Shown here in pieces: positions 24,144 through 35,012 of a stretch of 64,000 nt of DNA. The translations under genes and the position numbers were made by a program. This DNA comes from Triticum aestivum (taxonomy: Eukaryota > Streptophyta > Magnoliopsida > Poales > Poaceae). Under the pieces are notes generated by a model that saw nothing but the letters and a program-made list of their open reading frames with translations, was not told where the DNA came from and searched no databases. The first letter of the stretch is position 1. Every line of letters begins with the position of its first letter. The stretch is taken from positions 703,649,622 to 703,713,621 of the forward strand of contig NC_057810.1 in the NCBI RefSeq assembly GCF_018294505.1, in the 5' to 3' direction.

Positions 24144-25384
24144 CTATTCGAACAAAACATCCTTCGAGCACTGCGCCTCTATTAAACGAGCGCCCGGAAG
24201 AACCTCCTCAAGGTAGTGCTCGGCAGATACCCGGCCTTCGTCCGAATCCTGGGATGCGACAACACTGGCCTGCATATCCGTCCAGTATGTCTTGACACGA
24301 GCAAGAGCCATTTGTGCACCCTCTATACACGCCGACCTCTTCAGTACATCGACATGTGACACATAACCAAGGAACTGCTGCACCAATCCAAAATAACTTT
24401 TCGGCTCCGGCTCCCCAGGCCACAAACGACTCACGACATACTTCATGGCGAGTCCGGATAACCTGTTCAGCTCCGCAAAGGCAGACAGATGGTCGGGTAC
24501 CGAAAGTGGGCGCTCTGGCTTGTGGAACTGCGACCAAAACAGTTCTTCCAAATTATGGTCGCCTCGTCCTCGGAAGTGTTCGGTTGCGTCAGCCGCACTC
24601 GCTGCCATATCCAGATAAGTGTTTTCCGCACTCCACTGCCGGTCTAATGGTGCATACTTAGGATCCCCGAACTTCATCTGCAGCATATAAGGCTTTCCAG
24701 CCGTGATATCCCCGGCCTGACGCAGCTCCTCCTTCATAGCTCTCATCGCAGAACGAGCATCCTTGACCTCGGTAGTGATCTTCTCAAGGTCCTTTTGAGC
24801 CGCCCCTTTTTCTTGTTCGAGAAATTCACAGCGGTCGGCAGCATCCTTCAATTTTACAGCCATCTCGGCTATTGCCTTCTTACTCTGGTAGTGAGCAGTC
24901 TGTTCGGCTTTCAGCTCTTCAGTCGCCTTAACGGCCGCCGCATCACTTTTTCTTGCTTGCTCCTTGGCTCGGGCAAGTTCCGCCCGAAGGTTTTCCACGG
25001 AAGCAGCACTATCTGCAATAAGCATATATATATTGTAAGAAACGAGCATCAAACTCCTCTTATCAGATATCTGTGGAGTATACCTTGTGCCTCGTCTAGC
25101 CGCTTATTTACAAGCGCGATGTCGGCATCTTCCACGTCCAGTTGCCGCTTTAACTTGGCAGATTCATCAGTCCGGCTAGCCACCGCACACCTCGCCACCT
25201 TCGTAAAAAGGTAACATTTTATACCTGGGGTTTTGATCCTCCGTGCGCCATCACTCTTGACGACACACAGAGTCTCAGGGGCTACTATTTATACAGGGTG
25301 CATTCTATGCGACTCTACCAATAGGTACACCTTTTTACGTACCTCAAAGCCTGTCAGTAAACTCCTGGCGGCCTCGTACAATCC
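24144..25384 (-). pseudogene. Gypsy B antisense ORF, 3' exons
   Basis: A minus-strand frame from 25052 to 24144 encodes a long coiled coil (LRAELARAKEQARKSDAAAV, then KDLEKITTEVKDARSAM), followed by a C-terminal block with SGLAMKYVVSRLWPGEPEP and an ALARVKTYW stretch. Gypsy A's antisense ORF ends with a counterpart containing AQALWPSISLP and AWAMVKTRY. The upstream exons are beyond the Copia C insertion, at 39871-41509. The 25053-25384 part probably holds a further intron and exon. The function is unknown. Confidence 0.7.
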
Positions 25385-25389
25385 GCTTT

Positions 25390-26723
25390 TGAAAGTGCTA
25401 GTATCGACTAGAGGGGGGGTGAATAGGCGATTTTTATGAAAGTCTTCAAAACTTGGAAGTTTCGAAGACAAACAATAGAAATGACCTAGTTGATATGCAG
25501 CGGAAGATAAACTACCATAAGCAAGCCATAGTCAAGTATCCAATGATGTGAAAGTACAGGACTAATAGCAGCTAAGTAGTAAGGATCAGGATGGAAGATA
25601 GTATGAAGACAATCAACAATAGTAGTCAAGCGATGAAGTCATACAGATAAGACAAATAAGCAAAGACTTCACGAAGACAAACTCAAAGTAAAGGAGGGAA
25701 GGGATAGAACCAGTCACTTGTTGAAGACACATGATTTGTTGGACCAGTTCCAGTTGCTGTGACAACTGTACGTCTGGTTAGGGAGGCTGAGATTCAACTC
25801 AGAAGACCGTGTTTTCACCTTATTCTCCTTGAGCTAAGGACACCTAGTCCTCGCCCAATCACTCTGGTAAGTCTTCAAGGTAGACTTCCGAACCTTCACA
25901 GACTTCGTTCACCCGGCGATCCACATTGACTCTTGGATGCTCAGAACGCGACGCCTAACCGACTGGAGGATACACAGTCCTCAAGTGTAATAAGTCTTCA
26001 GGTCACACAGACAGAAAGACTTCAGTGATGCCTAACACTCTTTGGCTCTGGGTGTTTGGGCTTTGTCCTCGCAAGGATTTCTCTCTCAAAGGATTCGAGG
26101 TGGGTTGCTCTCAAAACGACAAAAGCCGTAAACTAACTCTGAGCAACCACCAATTTATGGTGTAGGGGGTGGGCTATTTATAGCCACAAGGCAACCCGAC
26201 CTGATATGTCCGAAATGACCCTGGGTCACTAAGGAACTGACACATGTTCCAACGGTCAGATTTCAAACACACACGGCAACTTTACTTGGGCTACAAGTAA
26301 AGCTGACTCATCCAGCTCTGGATAAGATTTGCTCTCATTGTCTTCGCTCGAAGACATAGGATTTGGGTTGAGCATCACTTCAGTCATTCTGGCTTAGTTC
26401 ACTTGGACCCCACTTAACAGTACGGTGGTTCCTATGACTTAAACAAAGAAGAAAAGGAAACAACGAAACAACACAGTCTTCACGCTCCATAGTCTTCACT
26501 CAATGTCTTCTCTCGTCATAGTCTTCAATGTGAATATCTTCACATACCACCATTGTCTTCAATGTCTTCATACATTTTTATGGGTCATCTCCGGTAGGTA
26601 AACCGAATCAATGAGGGACACAACCTGTGTTATCCTGCAATTCTCACAAATGCATTAGTCCCTCAACCAACTTTGTCGTCAATACTCCAAAACCAACTAG
26701 GGGTGGCACTAGATGCACTTACA
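25390..26723 (-). repeat. Copia C 3' LTR
   Basis: A 1334-bp LTR with TG...CA ends. On the minus strand a TATA box (GGCTATAAATAGCCC) lies at about 26185-26171. As the primer site is beside the other LTR, this one is the 3' LTR. Confidence 0.9.
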
Positions 26724-26745
26724 ATCTCCACCTTTTTGGTGATTG
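26724..26745 (-). other. Copia C polypurine tract
   Basis: On the minus strand the purine run AAAAAGGTGGAGAT directly precedes the 3' LTR. It is the expected plus-strand primer. Confidence 0.7.
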
Positions 26746-27224
26746 ATGACAAACTGGTTGAAGTTTTCAACGGGGATAAAGTATGTGAAATTGTAAAGGA
26801 TAGGGTATTGTCTTCATAAGTAGCAAGGGCTCCCCCTGAAGATGTGCATATAAGTAATTTGCTTTTGGAATGCAAATGCACATGGCAGGTTGTACTTGTG
26901 GAGATCCACTTCAACTTATGAAGATAATTCATCATGCATGAAATGATATAGCAAATAGAATGACATGCATAATGAAAAATGGATGTCTGTAGAATGATCT
27001 AAGTGCGGAAGTTATCATCGCACCATAGTAAAGCAAATAAGTAGCAGACGACCATCGAGTTTAAGTGTTACAAGTCAAAGAAGCAAATGTTTCAAAAGCG
27101 AGAGTTGTAAACACGAGGCAAAATATGAAGCAACCGCCCTATGAACCCGCTTAAAGACTATCAACTCATAAGCTTCTCCCCCTTTTGTCAGTAATGACCA
27201 AAAAGGTTTGAAGACATAGAGCAT
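26746..27224 (-). other. Copia C 3' untranslated stretch
   Basis: No ORF is supported between the stop of the large ORF (27225) and the polypurine tract. Confidence 0.6.
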
Positions 27225-30200
27225 CTACTCGTCCTCATGAGGAGCAGTTGAAGTAGCAGGGTTGTCGTTGTCGTTTGGCGGTGCAGACGAACTTGGTGCA
27301 GTGTCAATGCGTGCAGAAGTAGGGGGCGGTGAAGTAGCATCGTCTTCATCATCGATCACTCTTGCATTCAGAGTTGTCGCGGAGGAAGAATAGTCAGAGT
27401 CTTCGAGTGATGGAGTTCGTCGTAGGACAGCATTCCGTGCAGGAGTGGAGTCAAACTTGAATCGTTCAGTGAAGCCATCGTCTTGACAATCTGCTTCAGC
27501 ATTGAGCAGGGTCAAACTCTTCCATGATCGCCGACAAGTTTCGTGAGTGACAAATGCATTCTTGGTGGCAAGATTGCGAATGCGATTTATATCCACCAAG
27601 AGACTTTGCATCTGACGCTTGAGCCAGAAATGATGCTTATCTTGTTTCTGATGCAGAGCCACAAGAAGTTCTCGGTCATTGAGGACCCGAGAGCGCTTCT
27701 TTGGCATTTGAGCAATTGTGCTCTCAGTAGCTTCAGTTGGTGCACGATGAGGCAGACGAGTATTTCCAGCCATCGGATAGACACGCGTGACAGCTTGGAC
27801 TCCTTCCATAGGTTGAGTGAAGCTTTGATGTTCAGCATTTTGAAGACAAAGAGGCTTCTTCGTAGGCTCAGGGTATATGGCTTCAACTGACATATCAACC
27901 TCTGGTAAAAAGATCACATGATTGCGAGAACAGGGCTGATAGTTGACAGAAGAGTGTCGCTTGATGAGGCGCATGACCCATGGAGCATAAAACTTCAGAC
28001 CAAAAAGGTCAAATCCAGATGCAGCAAGTTGCCTGATGAAGAATTCTTGGGAATTGAAGCTGATGCCATTGAGGATGTAAAAGACCAAAGTCTTCATGGC
28101 TCCTTCAAGTTTTGCAGCTAATGAATGTCCTTTGATAGGCCATAGAGTCCGCCTGATGATGTGATATATGGTGCGCGGCAGATACTCAAGGTCATCAACA
28201 AAGAACTCCTTTGGATATTCAGCGTCATGAGGCAATGGCTTCATCATGCTCAACATCTGGCTCATGTTGGGTTTAGGCTTATGGAAGATGCTTTCTAGTG
28301 CATTGCGGTGTTTTTGACAACCAAGTTCGTATAGATCTTCGGGAGTGGATAGGCCTGTAAGCTCAATGATGTCAAGAGCTTTGGCTTCATGATGAACATT
28401 TCCGGTCATCCACTCGAGAACCCAGGTCTTGATATCTCTGTTGTAGCCGCGAATGTGGAGGGTAGCATAGAATTGAAGCAACAGTTCTTCATTCCAATGT
28501 TCTTTGTCTGTCACAAAGCTGAGCAGACCAGCATCACGAAAGCAGTCAAGTGCTTCTTCTAAGCACGGCAGTCCAGCAATGGCTTCAGTGTCGAGGCGCA
28601 TATGAGGGAAAATGCGTCCTTGATCATACAGAACGCAGGAGTAATAGCTTCGCTGTTGATAGCTCCAGAAACGATCTGATGATATCCTTGGCTTTGAGTA
28701 GGGATTCTGGGTGTTGTCAAAGAAGGTATTGTGGCTTTTGAAGCCATTTGCATTAAAGGACCCTGTAGAATTTGCAGTGCCTGGGAACCTTGGCAGTCTT
28801 GGCTTTGGTTTCTGAACCTGAGGCCTATGCTCAACATGATAATCAAATTGAGGTCCAGAGGCAGTAGGCGGTGGTACCAGAATGGGCCATCTTACTGTGA
28901 TTAGCTCGCCATGGTTGTATGCTTGCTCAATTGTATAGGGCCTTGGTGGCAGAACAGGAGCAGTGACAACAGCTGAGGCTTCAGGCTGTACAACAGGTGC
29001 TTCGGGAGCAGTTGCCTCATTGGTTTCAGGCACACTGTTTGGTTCAAGCTCCACATTAGCTTCAGCCATGACAACGTCATGGGCTTCACTTGCGTTGGTA
29101 GTGGCAGCTTCAGGATTTTCAACCTCCACTTGATGAGCTGGAGGGTCGGGCACTGGCACGTTCTCATCAGGAATAGCTTCTTCAATAACTAGGGGAGTAG
29201 GGACACGTACGTCTTCTTGTCCTTCATCAGCTGATGCAGCCGGATTGTCTTCGGCAGCTTGGGCTTTAGACGCGGAGACATTCACAGTTGGAGTGGCTTC
29301 AGAAAACACTTGACGTGCAACAGGTTGATGGTGCACTTCTCCTTCTGGAACGCTCGGAAGAGGGACTTGAGGCCTTGGTCCTTTGTTAAGCCTTTGTAGG
29401 ACAGGCGATGCCTTGGGAGATGGAGTAGGCAGGTCCTCATCCTCTTCAGCTTGCACAGATGGTGTGGCTTGTTGTTGTTGGGGAGTACTTGGGGAGTCTT
29501 GTTGCTGTGGGTGATCAGCCCACGATGCATCTTGAGCAATTGGCGTTAGAGGACGACCAATGCTGATGAGTTCGCTGTTCGTGAGAACAGGCGATGATAC
29601 CATGTTGTGTTCAATCTGAGGAAGAACTTCATCATCTTCAACATTGTCATCTTGACCAATGTCTTCAGCAGCGGTGGGTTCAGCTGCTGGAATATCTTCA
29701 GCTTCATGAGCCTCTGTGGGAGCAGGATCATGAACTATCATCTGTCTTTCTTGATGTTCAGACGCAGGGCGAACCACTGAGATAGGTTCAACAACCAAGG
29801 GCTCTGTATGAGCAGCCCGATTCTTCTTGGTTCTGCGCTTCTTCTTGGAGGGAGCAGCATCAGAGGCTTCAGTATTCTTTCTTTTTTTGGCTTCAGCCTC
29901 GGTAGCCCTCGTCTTCTTCTGTTCTGAAGCGGTAGTCGTGACCTTTGGCTTCGAGCCAGTCATGCTACTTGGGAAGATAATGCGAGGTGCTTCTTGACTT
30001 GAAGGTGCAGGTTGGGCAGTAGAGAGCTTCTTCTTCTTTGCTGCCATCCTGGGGTCAATGCCAGGACGGCCAAGAGACTTGCGCTTCTCAGCCTCATTGT
30101 AGGCAAGCACACACTTGTCAGTCAGACTCTTCATACGCTCACGAGAGCCTTGAGCTTCTTCACGCTTCTTATGAAAGGCTTCTTTGAGCTCATGTAGCAT

Positions 30201-31496
30201 GACCTTGAAGTTTCTGACATCTTGCACGCTGAGCTTCGCCACATGCTTCTTGAACTGAGCCTTTTCATAGTCAATTTTGTTTTTCAGCTCAACGATGCGC
30301 TGAGCGAGAGCTAGCTCAGAAGCAATGGCGCCATTGAAGGCGACGCTGAGGCCAATGGGAAGTTGCAAGTCATCAAAGCTGAGATTTGGTGTGTCAAACC
30401 ACTCATTAATGAAGTTATGGATGATTGCCACATCGAAGAGAGGCAGGTTGTTGAAGATCTCTGCTTCTTCCTTGCTCTTGATCAGTTGCTCAAGGGCATC
30501 ATCTGCAAGATCTTCATCGCTGGACAGATCAATGTGCTCTTCACGCAGAATGGCAGCAGGAGTCAAGGTTTGATCAGTATGCCTGACGATTTGCTTTTTC
30601 TTCTCCGTCTTCCTGGATTGTTCTTTAGACTGCACACTGGCTTCAGGAGGCGCAGTGGCTAGAGGCTTCGCATGTGAAGCTTTTGGAGCAGCTGATCTTG
30701 AAGCTTTTGGCTTCTTTTGCTTTTGCGGCTTTGGAGGAGGAGCTGGGGCTTCATCAGAATCAGCATCATTATCAGAATGATCCACTTTGGCACCATGGAC
30801 CACGATGTAAGTGATGAGGCCATCAAGGTTGGAGAAGGGGCCGATGACATTTGGTTCTGCATCACGTGAGCCGTCAGCACGGGGAGCAGAGGGACCAGGA
30901 TTGAAGTCCAATCCCAAAGACTTCTTGTTTTCTTTGGCCGATGCCTTTGCATGCTGGAAGTTGCACTTGAAGAGATTGTCGTCACGACACCAGAGCAATG
31001 ATGTTGGGTCGGCATTTGCAGGCTGAGGTCCACGGACCATGCAGGGATAGAAACCCTGAGCAATAGCTTCATCTCTATTCTTGGGTTGAAGACCTCGATA
31101 GAGAATATCACCCCAAGGACTTTTGATAGCATTCTTCTCAGCATATTCCTGAGTCACGAACTTGTATTTGAACCATTGTTCAGCCCAATAGCGTCGAATC
31201 CATTGGATTCGTGTCTTGCGCTGATGATAATTCTCTTCAGGATCTGTCTTGTAAAGTTCTGCGAGGTCATTAGGCAAATCTTTTGATGTTCCCCCTCGAC
31301 GCTGTATGCCACCCTTCCTTACTGATTTCTCTGTAGCCATGAAGTTCAAACTGAATGGCTTCAATATGTTCAAAGGCTTCAAGGGCTTTCGCTTGCTGGT
31401 CAAACAGGAACTAGCTTCAGGAGAGTTAATGTGTTGCTGTAAGAATTCTGCAAATGAATGCAGACTATGAGAACCAAGGGATTCTCCCACGGACAT
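27225..31496 (-). CDS. Copia C large 3' ORF, 1423 codons, unknown function
   Basis: The open frame starts MSVGESLGSHSLHSF; a second in-frame ATG (MATEKSVRKGG) lies at residue 53. Residues 95-240 form a compact region (RYWAEQWFKYKFV). Residues 380-470 look like coiled coil. Residues 485-560 are strongly basic (AAKKKKL, KKKRRTKKNR) and could be nuclear localisation signals. Residues 565-860 are Pro/Ala/Glu-rich and probably disordered. Residues 925-1200 form a second folded domain (HWNEELLLQFYATLHIRGYN) that resembles putative plant transposon protein or Athila ORF1-type domains; that link is inference. No reverse transcriptase, protease or clear transmembrane motif is seen. It lies where Sireviruses carry an extra ORF, but behind its own promoter-like leader. 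The intact frame is notable. Confidence 0.75.
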   Translation of the reverse strand: MSVGESLGSHSLHSFAEFLQQHINSPEASSCLTSKRKPLKPLNILKPFSLNFMATEKSVRKGGIQRRGGTSKDLPNDLAELYKTDPEENYHQRKTRIQWIRRYWAEQWFKYKFVTQEYAEKNAIKSPWGDILYRGLQPKNRDEAIAQGFYPCMVRGPQPANADPTSLLWCRDDNLFKCNFQHAKASAKENKKSLGLDFNPGPSAPRADGSRDAEPNVIGPFSNLDGLITYIVVHGAKVDHSDNDADSDEAPAPPPKPQKQKKPKASRSAAPKASHAKPLATAPPEASVQSKEQSRKTEKKKQIVRHTDQTLTPAAILREEHIDLSSDEDLADDALEQLIKSKEEAEIFNNLPLFDVAIIHNFINEWFDTPNLSFDDLQLPIGLSVAFNGAIASELALAQRIVELKNKIDYEKAQFKKHVAKLSVQDVRNFKVMLHELKEAFHKKREEAQGSRERMKSLTDKCVLAYNEAEKRKSLGRPGIDPRMAAKKKKLSTAQPAPSSQEAPRIIFPSSMTGSKPKVTTTASEQKKTRATEAEAKKRKNTEASDAAPSKKKRRTKKNRAAHTEPLVVEPISVVRPASEHQERQMIVHDPAPTEAHEAEDIPAAEPTAAEDIGQDDNVEDDEVLPQIEHNMVSSPVLTNSELISIGRPLTPIAQDASWADHPQQQDSPSTPQQQQATPSVQAEEDEDLPTPSPKASPVLQRLNKGPRPQVPLPSVPEGEVHHQPVARQVFSEATPTVNVSASKAQAAEDNPAASADEGQEDVRVPTPLVIEEAIPDENVPVPDPPAHQVEVENPEAATTNASEAHDVVMAEANVELEPNSVPETNEATAPEAPVVQPEASAVVTAPVLPPRPYTIEQAYNHGELITVRWPILVPPPTASGPQFDYHVEHRPQVQKPKPRLPRFPGTANSTGSFNANGFKSHNTFFDNTQNPYSKPRISSDRFWSYQQRSYYSCVLYDQGRIFPHMRLDTEAIAGLPCLEEALDCFRDAGLLSFVTDKEHWNEELLLQFYATLHIRGYNRDIKTWVLEWMTGNVHHEAKALDIIELTGLSTPEDLYELGCQKHRNALESIFHKPKPNMSQMLSMMKPLPHDAEYPKEFFVDDLEYLPRTIYHIIRRTLWPIKGHSLAAKLEGAMKTLVFYILNGISFNSQEFFIRQLAASGFDLFGLKFYAPWVMRLIKRHSSVNYQPCSRNHVIFLPEVDMSVEAIYPEPTKKPLCLQNAEHQSFTQPMEGVQAVTRVYPMAGNTRLPHRAPTEATESTIAQMPKKRSRVLNDRELLVALHQKQDKHHFWLKRQMQSLLVDINRIRNLATKNAFVTHETCRRSWKSLTLLNAEADCQDDGFTERFKFDSTPARNAVLRRTPSLEDSDYSSSATTLNARVIDDEDDATSPPPTSARIDTAPSSSAPPNDNDNPATSTAPHEDE

Positions 31497-31814
31497 GTAT
31501 ATGTGACAGCATTAGAGATGCGAGGGAAGGGGAAGAGGTCATATGCATTCTCAGAAGATTTTGAAGATAAAACAGTTCGAAGACATTGACCTCATGTTGC
31601 GAAGATATTCACTTATATGTTGAGAGTCGGTTCCAGATTTGTACGAATCCGTGAATAAGTACAAGTGAGGAATCAAACTGGATATGCAATTTAAGTGAAT
31701 AGACTAGGCAGTATGAGATGCAGACAGTATAGATCTAATATTGTGTAGGCAGAAACCACTTTTGGTAAATAGGATGAATCTTGAAGATCAAAAAGGTGGT
31801 AAAAATAGAGTTAT

Positions 31815-32150
31815 AATTACCGCATGAAGAACTGCTAGATGAGATGAATAGGAGACCGAGCAGTTCAGTCCATCGTGCCCTAACTTGGCGACGGAGGACA
31901 CCTACGGTGACGACGGATAGGACGATGTCCGCGGCCGGCGTGAAGACGGCGTCGGAGAAGTCGCGGCAGCTAAGCGCTTCGTCGCCGGCGTCGTGGAGAG
32001 CTAGCGGTGGCGCTAGGGTTTTGACGAGGTGGAGAGGTGGAAGAAGGTTTTCTTGACTGCAGGGGACACGTATTTATAAGTAGGTGTGTGGCATAGAGCA
32101 ATTACGCTGGTGCCCCTGCCTGTTCACATCCGTGGGACACGTGGCAAGCA
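31815..32150 (-). promoter_or_regulatory. Promoter-like leader of the large ORF in Copia C
   Basis: On the minus strand a G-box/ABRE (GCCACGTGTC, about 32145-32136) is followed by a TATA box (TTATAAATAC, 32080-32071). A leader with AAAACCCTAGC (telo-box type, about 32020-32010) and GCCGGCGACG-rich sequence follows, then a possible 5' splice donor (GCG/GTAATT, at 31820). This arrangement resembles a cereal housekeeping-gene promoter and first exon. No acceptor was confirmed between 31820 and the ORF start at 31496. Confidence 0.55.
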
Positions 32151-32369
32151 TGCAACATACTCAGAGTTGTCCCACGTTCCCACGCCCGCCAAGTTTGTCG
32201 GATGGTTGTTCCGGCTTCTCCGGATTTCGACAATAAAGATGAATCATTTAAAACAGAATTAATGTTTTGTCTTTGTGCCTTCTGCTGACTAGGACGCAGA
32301 GAAGACATTCGACAGTTTCAATAGAATGCATATGATTTGGACAGATAGAGTTTAAGATTGAAAGCATAG

Positions 32370-34269
32370 AGAGGTTAGGGTCAAATGTTTCATCGAAGTC
32401 AATTCCTTCAACTTGAGTATATCCTTGAGCCACAAGACGTGCTTTGTTTCTGACGACTTGACCATGCTCATCTTTCTTGTTTCGATATATCCATTTTGTT
32501 TCGATAATGTTATGTTTGTGAGGGTCAGGGCACTTGACAAGTTCCCAAACATTATTCAGCTTGAACTGTTGAAGTTCTTCTTGCATGGCTTGAATCCATT
32601 CAGGTTCCATAAAGGCTTCAGCAACTTTCTTGGGTTCAGATATTGATACAAATGAAAAATGCCCACAGAAATTTGCTAACTGTGTTGCTCTTGAGCGAGT
32701 AAGTGGACTAGGTGCATTGATGCTGTCAATTATCTTCTCAATTTGTACTTCATTTGCAACACGAGGATGAACAGGACGAAGACTTTGCTCTTGCTGATCA
32801 TTGTCATCATTCGGAGGATTGTCTTCGGTCTGAGCATTGTCTTTAGGTTGGTTAGGTGCAGAAATGATAAGTTCCTCTTCAGGTTGTGCTTTAGAAGGCA
32901 TGATTTCACCAGTTCCCATCAGCTTGATAGATTCGCTTGGAGGAGCTTCATCAAGTGTACTTGGTAGGAGTTCTCTTTGTGAACCATTGGTTTCATCAAA
33001 TCTCACATCCACTGTTTCGATGATCTTGTAGAGATAGAGGTTGAAGACTCTGCAGGAGTGCGAGTTCTTTCCATAGCCAAGCGTGAAGCCTTCGTGAGCT
33101 TTGGGTTCAAATTTTGACTTGTGATGGGGATCCTTGATCCAGCACCTAGCACCAAAGACCCTGAAGTAGCTAACATTTGGCTTCTTGCCAGTAAGGAGCT
33201 CATAGGATGTTTTACCCAGAAGCTTGTGGATGTAGACACGGTTGATGATGTGACATGCTGTATCAATAGCTTCAGGCCAGAACTTTCTTGGTGTCTTGTA
33301 CTCATCGAGCATTGTTCGAGCCATCTCAATGAGGGTTCTGTTCTTGCGCTCTACAATGCCATTTTGCTGAGGTGTGTATGGAGCAGAAAACTCATGAGTG
33401 ATTCCCATTGTATCCAGATAGAGATCAAGCCCGGTGTTCTTGAATTCAGTGCCATTATCACTTCTGATATGCTTGATCTTGACGCCATAATTGTTCATTG
33501 CTCGATTGGCGAATCGTCTGAAGACATCTTGTACTTCAGTCTTGTAGAGAATTATGTGCACCCATGTGTATCTTAAGTAGTCATCAACAATGACGAAGCC
33601 ATAGAGACACGCTATTGTTGTGAGGGTAGAGTAGTGAGTAGGGCCAAATAAGTCCATGTGCAACAGCTCGAAGGGTTGAGATGTCGTCATGATTGTCTTC
33701 GAGGGGTGCTTCGCCCTAGTCATCTTCCCAGCTTCACAAGCACCACACAAATGATCTTTCTTGAACTTGACACCTTCGATGCCAATGACATGCTTCTTCT
33801 TGACGAGAGTGTGTAAGTTCCTCATGCCAGCATGCGCCAGCCTTCGATGCCAGAGCCAGCATTCTGAAGCTTTTGCAAGAAGACATACGGCAAGCTGTGG
33901 ACCTGCTGAGAAATCTACCATGTATAGATCATCTTTCTTATACCCTTCAAAGACTAGAGACTTGTCAGATTCCATTAGTACAAGGCAACGATATTTTCCA
34001 AATAGCACAATCATGTTCAAGTCACAAAGCATTGAGACAGACATTAAGTTGAACCCAAGGGATTCAACAAGCATCACTTTATCCATGTGTTGATCCTTCG
34101 AGATTGCAACTCTACCTAGACCCAATACCTTGCTTTTACCAGTGTCAGCAAATGTGATTTGACTCTTGTCGGATGGACGTAAGGTTGAGTCCATGAGAAG
34201 ACTTCGATCACCAGTCATATGATTAGTGCATCCGCTGTCGATGATCCATTCTGAAGCACGAGGTGTCAT
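32370..34269 (-). pseudogene. Copia C protease, integrase and truncated reverse transcriptase
   Basis: The frame opens in the protease (IIDSGCTNHMTGD near 34240), continues through GAG-pre-integrase (LWHRRLAHAGMRNLH, CGACEAGKM) and the integrase core, with catalytic acids visible in HMDLFGP, IRSDNGTEF and NGIVERKNR. A linker and the first reverse transcriptase block follow (WELVKCPDPHKHNIIETKWI, then GIDFDETFDP). Homology ends near 32385. The catalytic reverse transcriptase and RNase H, about 400 codons in complete relatives, are missing, and unrelated sequence follows to about 32248. The element can therefore not copy itself. Confidence 0.88.
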
Positions 34270-34512
34270 ACCCTACAGTGCAGTTAGGAGGATAGGCTTC
34301 ACAAGGTATGTTGTGAAGCATAAGCATTTGATGCGCACTAGGATTATCACAGCTTAGACCAAGATTAGAACACACAGTATGACAGGTAAGCGATTCATAA
34401 GTGGAATACATAGTAAGTCATTTTATCATGCGTCCTTTTGTGTTTTAGGTCCCCAGCAATAATATCGGACGCCTTTGATTGCTGGCTGGAGACCATATTC
34501 TTCAAAAGAGAG

Positions 34513-35012
34513 TTAATTCTTCTTCACCATCCACATCTTCAGGGGTGGCTTAGAAGCAATGAGTCTAAGTGCAGCATCTGAGAATTTTGGCTTTGAAGCC
34601 CTAGCAAATAGCCTTGCAGGAGATGAATGATACTCATATGAATAAGCAGAAAAGTTCTTAGTCCTATGAACATGGCGGTTTGAGGACACACGTTCATATT
34701 CATAAGTTTGAGCATGATTTCCCTGCAAAACATTGGCGTTAGGGTGACTCAAGTGAGTCCTGTATTCGTATGAAGCCATTGGACCATATGATGCCTTTGC
34801 TCTGGGGTTTGTCTTCTTCCCTGGTGGTGTCATGATGACATTCACTGGAAGATTCTCAAGACAGCTTTTGGGAACCCAGATCTTCTTCATAGGTGGTCCA
34901 TTCCTGCAGTTAGTACCAATATACCTGGCAAACACTTCACCATTCTGATTTTTGAACAGTTTATAGTTTGCATCAAAGGATTCATCAATGATAATAGGAT
35001 TAGCACAGGTAA
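34513..35012 (-). pseudogene. Copia C gag, C-terminal part after CACTA D
   Basis: The minus-strand frame resumes directly after CACTA D (CANPIIIDESFDANYKLF at about 35007-34955) and runs through RNGPPMKKIWVPKSCL and SFSAYSYEYHS-like repeats to a stop at 34513. This Ser/Tyr-rich gag tail is typical of the Maximus-like group. The gap to protease (34512-34270) carries eroded coding in other frames. Confidence 0.75.
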
